Below are positions 23,163 through 30,112 of a stretch of DNA of 33,254 nucleotides, piece by piece. A model generated the notes under the pieces. That model was not told the DNA's origin, did no database searches, and saw only the letters and a list, made by a program, of their open reading frames with translations. The stretch is from Muribaculaceae bacterium (GTDB lineage Bacteria; Bacteroidota; Bacteroidia; Bacteroidales; Muribaculaceae): assembly GCA_017962765.1 (NCBI GenBank), contig JAGCUP010000123.1, positions 1 to 33,254 on the forward strand. Reading direction: 5' to 3'. Position numbers and translations under genes: made by a program. Each line of letters starts with the position of its first letter. The stretch's first letter is position 1.

Positions 23163-24758
23163 TCATTTCTTGGCTTTGAGGTGGCGTTTTGCCGTCTGGA
23201 TACATTCGCGGCGTGCGATAATCACCGATACGCCCTTGTAGTTGAGCTCCTCGTCGATGACCTTTTCCATCTCGTCATAGTTCTTGGGCAGCGGAACAAT
23301 CACCCTCACGTGGTCGGGGTCAACGCCCACGCCACGGCAGATGCTCTCGAGGCGTCCGGTACCGGCCGAGTCCTGCCCGCCGGTCATGCCGGTCGTGAGG
23401 TTGTCACTGATGCACAGGGTGATGTTGGCCTTCTCGTTCACGGCATCGAGCAGGCCTGTCATGCCGCTGTGGGTGAACGTGGAATCGCCGATGACGGCCA
23501 CGGCGGGATGCACGCCGGCATTGGCGGCACCGATGGCCATGGTGAGCGACGCGCCCATCTCGACGCAGGTCTGGAAAGCGTGGAACGGGGCGAGCCACCC
23601 GAGCGTGTAGCAACCGATGTCGGCAAAGACGCGGGCCGTGTCGTAGTTCTTGACCACCTTGTTGAGGGCGGTGTAGAAGTCGCGGTGTCCGCAACCCTGG
23701 CACAAGGCCGGCGGGCGCGGCACAGTGACCTGCGAAGCGGCATGGGTTTCAAGGGGCTCGATGCCCAGCGCGGCGCGCAGGCAATCGGGGCTGAGCTCGC
23801 CGGTGCGGGGCAGCGTGCCGTCGAGTCGTCCCTTGATTTCCACCGGGGTGTCGAGCACACCGCGCAGTATGCGCTCCACCAGCGGCTGACCTTCTTCCAC
23901 CACCATGATGCTCTTGCACTCCTGTGCCAAGCGGCGCACCATGTTCTTGGGCAGCGGATATTGGGTAAGTTTGAGCACTGGGAAGGGGCAGCCCTCGGGA
24001 TAGTTCTCCATGAGGTAGTTGTAGGCGATGCCGCAGGTGATGATGCCCATCGAGTGGTCGGCGCCGTCGATATATACGTTCCGTCCCATGTCGCAGGCGT
24101 CCTGCTCAAAGGCGAGAACGTCTTTCACGAGCTGGTCGTTGCGCATTTTTGCGTTCACGGGCAACAACACCCACTGACGCGGATTCTCGGGGAAATGAAT
24201 CTCGTTTTGCTCGCGGGGCTCATCGGTGGTGACGATGGCGCGAGAGTGGGCCATGCGCGTGGTGAGGCGCATCAGCACCGGAATGCGATTCTTTTCGCTG
24301 TAGTCAAAGGCCAGGTGCACCATGTCGTAAGACTCCTGCTGCGATGACGGCTCGAAACACGGCATCATGGCGAAGTCGGCATAGAAGCGCGAATCCTGCT
24401 CGTTCTGCGACGAGTGCATCGACGGGTCGTCGCAAGCCACAATCACCAAGCCGCCGTTGGCGCCCGTCATGGCGCTGTTGACGAAGGCGTCGGCACACAC
24501 GTTCATTCCCACGTGCTTCATGCACACCATGGCACGCTTGCCGGCATAGCTCATGCCTATAGCCTGCTCCATAGCGGTTTTCTCGTTGGCACTCCACATC
24601 GAGTGCACGCCGCGTTCGCGAGCGAACGCGTTCTTCTGGATGAATTCTGTAATCTCGGTCGATGGGGTGCCCGGATAGGCGAACACGCCGCTGAGTCCAG
24701 CGTGCAGAGCGCCCAAGGCCAACGCCTCATCGCCAAGTAGCAAATGTTTAGTTCTCAT
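23163..24758 (-). CDS. iorA: Indolepyruvate ferredoxin oxidoreductase, alpha (TPP-binding) subunit, without ferredoxin domain
   Basis: 531 residues. It holds the pyrimidine-binding and thiamine-diphosphate-binding domains of a 2-oxoacid:ferredoxin oxidoreductase: N-terminal LLGDEALALGALHAG and F-AYPGTPSTEI, then CQGCGHRDFY, GCYTLGW and the TPP loop GDSTFTHSGMTGLLDAVNEKANI-SDN. The archaeal enzyme is about 100 residues longer and ends with a two-cluster 4Fe-4S ferredoxin domain. Here the chain ends at ARRECIQTAKRHLKAKK with no such cysteines, so electrons must leave by another route or a separate ferredoxin. It is the first gene of iorA-iorB; no consensus promoter was found in 24759-24908. The likely role is degradation of aromatic amino acids or reverse synthesis from aryl-acetates. 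Confidence 0.92.
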   Translation of the reverse strand: MRTKHLLLGDEALALGALHAGLSGVFAYPGTPSTEITEFIQKNAFARERGVHSMWSANEKTAMEQAIGMSYAGKRAMVCMKHVGMNVCADAFVNSAMTGANGGLVIVACDDPSMHSSQNEQDSRFYADFAMMPCFEPSSQQESYDMVHLAFDYSEKNRIPVLMRLTTRMAHSRAIVTTDEPREQNEIHFPENPRQWVLLPVNAKMRNDQLVKDVLAFEQDACDMGRNVYIDGADHSMGIITCGIAYNYLMENYPEGCPFPVLKLTQYPLPKNMVRRLAQECKSIMVVEEGQPLVERILRGVLDTPVEIKGRLDGTLPRTGELSPDCLRAALGIEPLETHAASQVTVPRPPALCQGCGHRDFYTALNKVVKNYDTARVFADIGCYTLGWLAPFHAFQTCVEMGASLTMAIGAANAGVHPAVAVIGDSTFTHSGMTGLLDAVNEKANITLCISDNLTTGMTGGQDSAGTGRLESICRGVGVDPDHVRVIVPLPKNYDEMEKVIDEELNYKGVSVIIARRECIQTAKRHLKAKK

Positions 24759-24908
24759 TCGGTAAAAAATAGAGTTAGTTATTTAGGTTATGCGTATTAT
24801 TTATCAATTAGTTAGCAGCCAGTCGTCAGGCGACAGGCCCCAAAAATTTGCTCTAAGTTACGGCTTTTTCCCGACCCGACAAAATAATCCCACAACATTT
24901 TGCTTTAT

Positions 24909-25004
24909 CCCGAATCGGTCATTAGAAATTATGCCAAAATAAAGCCGTTATGGCATAATTAGGGAAAGAAAAATACATGATACCGGTCTAATGACCGATT
25001 TGGG
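24909..25004. mobile_element. 96-bp MITE-like element with 18-bp terminal inverted repeats and TTTAT direct repeats
   Basis: Left end CCCGAATCGGTCATTAGA (24909-24926) and right end TCTAATGACCGATTTGGG (24987-25004) are inverted copies with one mismatch. They are flanked exactly by TTTAT at 24904-24908 and 25005-25009, as expected for a target duplication. Inside lies a second perfect 10-bp inverted repeat (24927-24936 / 24951-24960). No coding capacity. It sits in the 395-bp gap upstream of iorA. An operator or an RNA structure is the alternative; the precise direct repeats favour an inserted element. Confidence 0.5.
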
Positions 25005-25070
25005 TTTATCACCCCAATTCGACTATTCACCCATGAGGCTTGACTTGCAAGGCCATACACCCCAAAAACG

Positions 25071-25116
25071 CAAAGAGCACAAAGCGGCAGTTTGTTGCCT
25101 GGCTTTGTGCTCTTTG
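25071..25116 (-). terminator. Terminator of the GHL10 hydrolase gene
   Basis: CAAAGAGCACAAAGC (25071-25085) and GCTTTGTGCTCTTTG (25102-25116) are perfect 15-bp complements, with GGCA/TGCC continuing the stem in the loop. On the minus strand it is followed by CGTTTTTGGGG. It lies 38 bp beyond the hydrolase stop. Confidence 0.85.
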
Positions 25117-25153
25117 AGCTATTGTATTATTCCTAATTTCTCATTCCTAATTC

Positions 25154-28100
25154 CTAATTGAGGAGTAGGTTGTAGAGGGCGGTCACGTCGGCACCGCTCA
25201 CCACGCCGTCGCCATTCACGTCGGGATTACCGGCCACCGCACGGCCATCGAGCAGGTAATTGTAGAGGGCAGTCACGTCGGCGCCGCTGACGATGCCGTC
25301 GCCGTTCACATCACCGGGGACGGTGACGGGCAGCGACATCGTGTAGGCGGCCATTCCGTTGCCGCATGCCATCACAAAGAGGCGTAACTCGTTGTCCTTC
25401 TTGCCGGGGACGAGCGCACAGGGCGCGCTCATCGTGGTGCTGTTCACCATACCGAGGCCCTGTTTGGGGAATATCCATTGTGTGGTGTAGCCCACATAGT
25501 CGGTATCGTCAGGATTAGCCACGAGAATGAACTGGTATCCGGCGGGCGACAGGTGGTCACCGTAGGCGTAGAGCATATAGTTCACGCCTTCAAACTCGAT
25601 GGCAGCGCAACCATTGGCCTGGTGACCGATGGGAGCGATGTCGGGGTTGGTGGCGAAACTGCCCGTCATGGCGCCGGTGGCAAGGCTGTAGCGCGCCATC
25701 TTGGTACCGCTGGCATTGACATAGACCTCGCCATTGCCAATGGGAAGGATGCGCGGCGCCGTCTCAAAGCTGGCACTGTTCGAGGGATAAAACTCGCTCA
25801 CGGTGGTTACCTTAGTTTCGTTCAGATTACCATTCTTGAACACCCATTGCACGATATTGTTGCTGCGCGACTCGGCCGCAAAGAGGGTGAAGTTGCCGGT
25901 ATCCACATCGCCCAGGATGTTACAATGGTCGATGCGCTTGACGCCGTCGCAATATATCTCATAGTCCGAGATTACCGTAACCTCTTCGGTATCGGGATCG
26001 ACCTTGCACAGCAAGATGGGATAGTTGCCCACATTAAGCACCAAGTTGGTGATGAGCAAGTGGCCGGCCTCGTCGAAGAAGATGTCGTTGCAGGGGAAGT
26101 AGCTAGCCTTCACCTCGTCGCCCAGCTCGATGTCCTTGACCCATTCGCCGGTGCGTGCGCTATAGACACTAATGTAGCAGTCGGCATCGCTGCTGTTCTT
26201 TTCACGGCCCGTCACAAAGACATAGTCTTGGTTGGCAGCCATCGAGCGGTTATAGGTGCCCGACGACTCGTAGTGCATATTGTCATATTCGCTCTTGACC
26301 GAGCGCACCCAGTCGTTGGTGAACTTAACGCCGTCGATAGGCTCGTAGGTGGCGTTGTCGATGTCCTTTTTCACCACATAGCCCGGCTCGGTGGCACCCG
26401 TGCCGATGGCGGTTACAGTGAACGTGCGCACTGCGCTCAGACTCTCGTCGCAACCCTCGGCGCTCGTGGCCACGCGCCAGTAGAAGGTGCCGAGGCCCAA
26501 ATAGGCTACGATGCCGTCAAGTTGCATGGCCTCGCCGTTATCAACCATGTTGTTATTGGTGATGAGGGTACCGAATTCGGGGTCTTTCGAGAGCTCGAGG
26601 CGGTAATTGGTAATGCCTTCACCCTTCTCGACGAGGAAGAGAAAGTTATCTTCAATTTCGGCACCATTCTCGGGGCTGATAAGGTTAGCCACCGGCGCAA
26701 AGTCGCGCTGCGGCGTGACGAACTCCCCCACCTGCGTGCTCACCTTGTCGAGACGCGAGGGCTGCGTGGTGATGACGCGCCAATAGTAGGTGGTAGCACT
26801 TTTTAGCGATGACAGGTCAATAGTGGGTGTGTTGGTAGTTATCCCACTTTGGTTGATGACAAAGGACGAAAAATCCTGGGTTTCGCTCACTTGGAGGCGA
26901 AACGTGGCGTCCTGCGCCTCTTGCCAGGAAAATTCTTGTTGCCACTCGACTGTGGCGCTGTTAATGGGTGAATAAAGTTCTACGTCATCGGCATCATCGA
27001 CAGGAATGCCATAATAGGCCGGAGCATATTCGTTGCCATAGCCGTCGAGCACGCACACCACATACCAGCAGCCGCTCGCCTTGGCAGCTGGCATCGTGTA
27101 GGAAGGATTGTAGGTGAAGCCCAGCAGGTATTCGGCCTTGAAACCGTCGTTCTCGGTACTGGCCTCCTGAGGCGACACGTTGGAGGGGATGGCATAGACG
27201 GTGTACTTGATGAGGCTGCCGTCCACGCGGTCCCACGTGAGGGTGGAACCGTCGTAAGCGAGGCCCGAGGGCGCACCGTAGCTGGGTCCCTGTCGCCAGG
27301 TCATGGCGGGGGGCAGCGCTTTATACGGCACGAGGTTCTGCACCATATAGTTGCCGAGTCCCGACATGGAAGGCCCGTTGATATACTTCGACGAATAGAA
27401 GTTGAAGCCGGGCGCGCCGTCCTGGTTATACTGGCGGGTGAGCCTCACCTGGGTGAGGATTTCGTTCCAACTGGTAGTGTTATTGCCTTCGCCCTGGTTA
27501 GCCATGAAGTATATATTGTGGCTCGCGAAGTAGTGACGATTGAAGTGCGGACCGATATAGCTCCACCACTGGGTGAGGGGACCGAACGGGTTGGTCGAGT
27601 GGGTCGTCTTCCAGTAGAGCTGCGGAGAGATGTAGTCGATGGTTCCCTCCTCGAGCCATGCCAGCGGGTCGCTGTAGAGGCTACTATACTGCCAGTCGCT
27701 GCCCGTGGGGCATGGGTCCACGTTGTGCTTCGAAGCGCTGGTGGCGGCTGTGCCGGCGACACCGGCGGGGCCGATACCGAATCGCATCTGCGGCCTTAAC
27801 TCGGTGACGATGTTCATCACATCGCTCACCATGAGGTTCACTTGAGCGCGGCGCCAGTTGGCGAACGTCATCGAACTGCCCGAATTCTTCCAAATCTGAT
27901 AGTCGGGATAATCACTGGTGGCGGGCGTGCCGCTCACATAAAAGTAGTCGTCGAAGATGATACCGTCAATCTCGTAGTGCTCGATGATGTCACGGCACAC
28001 GTTCACCAGACGCTCACGCGAGCGAGGGTCGCCAGGGTTGAAAATTGTCGTGCCATTGTAGGTCATCAGCACACCACTATTCTTGACGGCCTCGTCCTGC

Positions 28101-28537
28101 GGCGTGTTCCAATTACTCAGGTTGCCGTTAGCAAAGCGGTAGGGGTTAATCCACGCGTGGCACTCCATGCCGCGCTTGTGGCACTCCTCGACGCAGAAAG
28201 CGAGGGGGTCCCATCCGGGATTCTTGCCGCGTGTGCCCGTCAAGTAGCTGGACCAGGGCTCGTAGCTCGATTGGTAGAAAGCGTCGGCCATGGGGCGCAC
28301 CTGGAAGAACACCATGTTGATGTTGGTGGCGGCAAAGCCGTCGAGGTATTCGAGCATCGATGCCTTTTGGTTCGCGACCGTCGAAGCGTCGGTGCCGCGT
28401 TGCTGCGGCCAGTCAATGTTGGCCATCGTGGTGAACCACACCCCGCGAAATTCGCGTTTGAGGTTGTTTTGGGCCCGCGACGGCAGCGCGCAAGCCAACG
28501 CCAGCGCGAGCATAGCCATGAAAATCGTTTTTCTCAT
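25154..28537 (-). CDS. Secreted GHL10-type glycosyl hydrolase with FN3-like domains, propeller-like region and dockerin tail
   Basis: 1127 residues with a signal peptide (MRKTIFMAMLALALACALPSRAQ). Residues about 27-345 are a GHL10 (DUF187) TIM-barrel-like domain: EFRGVWFTTMANIDWP, NMVFFQVRPMADAFY, GMECHAWINPYR, IDGIIFDDYFY, TIDYISPQLYWK. E. coli DigH, from the same family, cuts denuded peptidoglycan strands, so a cell-wall glycan is a reasonable substrate. Residues about 420-720 are three Ig/FN3-like units with Y-WRV blocks. Residues about 735-1065 are beta-rich with YVFVTGREK, FAAES and W-FPKQG segments, like a propeller. Residues 1075-1127 are a dockerin-like tail (DVNGDGIVSGAD, DVNGDGVVSGAD). 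It is transcribed alone from a strong consensus promoter. The stop codon lies at the edge of a TTCCTAATT repeat run. Confidence 0.85.
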   Translation of the reverse strand: MRKTIFMAMLALALACALPSRAQNNLKREFRGVWFTTMANIDWPQQRGTDASTVANQKASMLEYLDGFAATNINMVFFQVRPMADAFYQSSYEPWSSYLTGTRGKNPGWDPLAFCVEECHKRGMECHAWINPYRFANGNLSNWNTPQDEAVKNSGVLMTYNGTTIFNPGDPRSRERLVNVCRDIIEHYEIDGIIFDDYFYVSGTPATSDYPDYQIWKNSGSSMTFANWRRAQVNLMVSDVMNIVTELRPQMRFGIGPAGVAGTAATSASKHNVDPCPTGSDWQYSSLYSDPLAWLEEGTIDYISPQLYWKTTHSTNPFGPLTQWWSYIGPHFNRHYFASHNIYFMANQGEGNNTTSWNEILTQVRLTRQYNQDGAPGFNFYSSKYINGPSMSGLGNYMVQNLVPYKALPPAMTWRQGPSYGAPSGLAYDGSTLTWDRVDGSLIKYTVYAIPSNVSPQEASTENDGFKAEYLLGFTYNPSYTMPAAKASGCWYVVCVLDGYGNEYAPAYYGIPVDDADDVELYSPINSATVEWQQEFSWQEAQDATFRLQVSETQDFSSFVINQSGITTNTPTIDLSSLKSATTYYWRVITTQPSRLDKVSTQVGEFVTPQRDFAPVANLISPENGAEIEDNFLFLVEKGEGITNYRLELSKDPEFGTLITNNNMVDNGEAMQLDGIVAYLGLGTFYWRVATSAEGCDESLSAVRTFTVTAIGTGATEPGYVVKKDIDNATYEPIDGVKFTNDWVRSVKSEYDNMHYESSGTYNRSMAANQDYVFVTGREKNSSDADCYISVYSARTGEWVKDIELGDEVKASYFPCNDIFFDEAGHLLITNLVLNVGNYPILLCKVDPDTEEVTVISDYEIYCDGVKRIDHCNILGDVDTGNFTLFAAESRSNNIVQWVFKNGNLNETKVTTVSEFYPSNSASFETAPRILPIGNGEVYVNASGTKMARYSLATGAMTGSFATNPDIAPIGHQANGCAAIEFEGVNYMLYAYGDHLSPAGYQFILVANPDDTDYVGYTTQWIFPKQGLGMVNSTTMSAPCALVPGKKDNELRLFVMACGNGMAAYTMSLPVTVPGDVNGDGIVSGADVTALYNYLLDGRAVAGNPDVNGDGVVSGADVTALYNLLLN

Positions 28538-28621
28538 AAGTTTTCAGTATCTATTAGTTGTTTAATTAGTTTATTTCACGCAACGGGCTACGCCTCGCAA
28601 GACACGAAGCTGCTTAATCGG

Positions 28622-28653
28622 CAAAGTTAATGCAAACTGAGCGCAAAAGCAAA
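28622..28653 (-). promoter_or_regulatory. Promoter of the GHL10 hydrolase gene
   Basis: On the minus strand TTTG (28650-28653), a 20-base spacer and TAACTTTG (28622-28629) match the Bacteroidetes consensus fully. It leaves an untranslated leader of some 80 bases. Confidence 0.7.
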
Positions 28654-28774
28654 AAAAATTTTGATTTGTTAAGAAAAAGATGGATTTTTTTAGGAAAATG
28701 CGCCGATTGCCATGCACAAAAAACTCAAATGAGGCTTCATTTCAAAAAATATGTGTTATTTTGCACGCTTTTTT

Positions 28775-28790
28775 AGGTGGGTACCCACCT
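28775..28790. promoter_or_regulatory. Perfect 16-bp palindrome, candidate operator of the YitT-family gene
   Basis: AGGTGGGTACCCACCT is its own reverse complement. It lies 15 bases before the ATG at 28806 and just after a near-consensus -7 box (TTATTTTG about 28756-28763). A dimeric repressor site is the natural reading; as RNA, the loop-less palindrome would be a poor hairpin. Confidence 0.5.
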
Positions 28791-28805
28791 TAAACGACTA
28801 TAATT

Positions 28806-29756
28806 ATGTATAAGATAAATCGTAAGAACAAATGGTGGCGGGAGATTTTCGCCTATTTCCTGCTCATCTCGGGAAGTGCACTTTTTGCTGTGGGCGACGT
28901 GATGTTTGTCAACCCTTATCTAATGGCTCCTGGCGGCACCTACGGTCTCAGTAACGTGCTCAACACACTGTGGCCATGGAAGATTTCGTTTTATGCCATT
29001 TGCATGGACGTACCCCTGCTGTTAATAGGCACGTGGATTTTGGGGCCCAAGTTCGGTGTAAAAACCATCATCTCCACGGCGCTGATTTTCGTTTTCACCT
29101 TTGTGCTCGAGAGTCTATGGGGATATGACCCGGTCATCTTCGACGGCACCATCGCCACAGCCCAGGGCGAAGGGATGCTGGCAATCCCTAACGGTGGCGG
29201 CTGGTTCCGTCCCGATTATTTCCTGAACACGGTAGTGGCCGGTATCATTTATGGCGTGGCCATCGGACTCATCTTCCGCTCGGGCGCCACGAGCGGCGGC
29301 TCCGACATCATCTCGATGATTCTGCACAAGTACACCCACGTCTCGCTGGGTACGCTTGTGATGATTGTCGATGGCATCATCACGCTGAGCACCCTTGTGG
29401 CGTTTGGTGACATCAGACTGCCCATCTATTCGGCCATTGTCATCTTCATTGAGGGCAAAATTATTGACCTGGTTGTCGACGGCATCAAGAGCGACAAAAC
29501 CATGATGATTATCACCGACAACCCCGAGCCTATTCGCGACTATATCATCAACCAGTTGCACCGCAGCGGCACCTGCCTTACCGGTGAAGGTCTCTACAAA
29601 GGGCGTGAGCGCAAGATGATTTATGTCACTCTCGACCGCTCAGGCATGGTGAGACTGCGCGAAGCTATGCACGAACTCGACCCCAAGGCCTTCGTCAACA
29701 TCATGGAAAGCGCCGAGGTTCTGGGCAAAGGCTTCCACAGGCTCCCAGGCCAGTAA
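28806..29756 (+). CDS. YitT family membrane protein (DUF161 + DUF2179)
   Basis: 316 residues. The first 200 or so carry five to six hydrophobic helices in the YitT arrangement: FAYFLLISGSALFAVGDVMFV, N-P-LMAPGGTYGLSNVL, then a repeat-like second half with GVAIGLIFRSGATSGGSDIIS. The C-terminal 100 residues are the cytoplasmic DUF2179 domain (GIKSDKTMMIITDNPEPIRDYI, GTCLTGEGLYKGRERKMIYV). The family is thought to be a transporter, but its substrate is unknown; a first-half insertion of about 35 residues (GYDPVIFDGTIATAQGEGML...) is larger than in the Bacillus proteins I recall. It stands alone behind a palindrome that may control it, and converges on the short gene at 29761 with a 4-bp gap. Confidence 0.85.
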   Translation: MYKINRKNKWWREIFAYFLLISGSALFAVGDVMFVNPYLMAPGGTYGLSNVLNTLWPWKISFYAICMDVPLLLIGTWILGPKFGVKTIISTALIFVFTFVLESLWGYDPVIFDGTIATAQGEGMLAIPNGGGWFRPDYFLNTVVAGIIYGVAIGLIFRSGATSGGSDIISMILHKYTHVSLGTLVMIVDGIITLSTLVAFGDIRLPIYSAIVIFIEGKIIDLVVDGIKSDKTMMIITDNPEPIRDYIINQLHRSGTCLTGEGLYKGRERKMIYVTLDRSGMVRLREAMHELDPKAFVNIMESAEVLGKGFHRLPGQ

Positions 29757-29760
29757 CCAC

Positions 29761-30099
29761 CTATTCTTTAGGCATTGCGGCGAGGCCCGCGGGGGTCATC
29801 AGACCCTGCGCTATCATCTTTAGGCAACGCTGCTTGTTGAGTTCGGTCCAATGGCTGTTTTTTCGGCGCGGTGTCAACCGTTGCGCGTGCCGCCCGTCGG
29901 ACATTTTCTTGATGGTGGAATCAATCCAGCCGAAACACAACGCGACTTCCACCACATCAACGTAAGGGACGGCATCGCTGCGAGGAGCTTTGCAACGGTT
30001 TGCCGTAACCCAACATTCGGTGGCCGTGGCGTGGTTTTTCACAAACCAGCCATATAGCTGCTCCTTCGTGGCGACTTCAACAAGATTGGTGATTTCCAT
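29761..30099 (-). CDS. YdeI/OmpD-associated-family-like protein, short form
   Basis: 112 residues from the ATG at 30099, 13 bp after the Ca2+-ATPase stop; an earlier start at 30135 would overlap the ATPase gene and is not preferred. The blocks WFVKNHATATECWV, VPYVDVVEVALCFGWIDSTIKK and LTPRRKNSHWTELNK with LMTPAGLAAM belong to the YdeI-like family ('bacteriocin-protection' annotation). Family proteins commonly reach about 190 residues with a helical C-terminal half. Here it ends right after the G-L-M-T-PAG block, so it may be a shortened version. Function is not established in the family. It probably shares the ATPase transcript. Confidence 0.75.
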   Translation of the reverse strand: MEITNLVEVATKEQLYGWFVKNHATATECWVTANRCKAPRSDAVPYVDVVEVALCFGWIDSTIKKMSDGRHAQRLTPRRKNSHWTELNKQRCLKMIAQGLMTPAGLAAMPKE

Positions 30100-30112
30100 G
30101 CCTGCACTGTAG

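Noticed and set aside
23181..24347. 388-codon + strand open frame opposite iorA
   Set aside because: Antisense to a gene with all TPP-enzyme motifs.
25478..26806. 442-codon + strand open frame opposite the GHL10 hydrolase
   Set aside because: Antisense shadow of a gene with signal peptide, hydrolase domain and dockerin tail; the composition is that of reversed codons.
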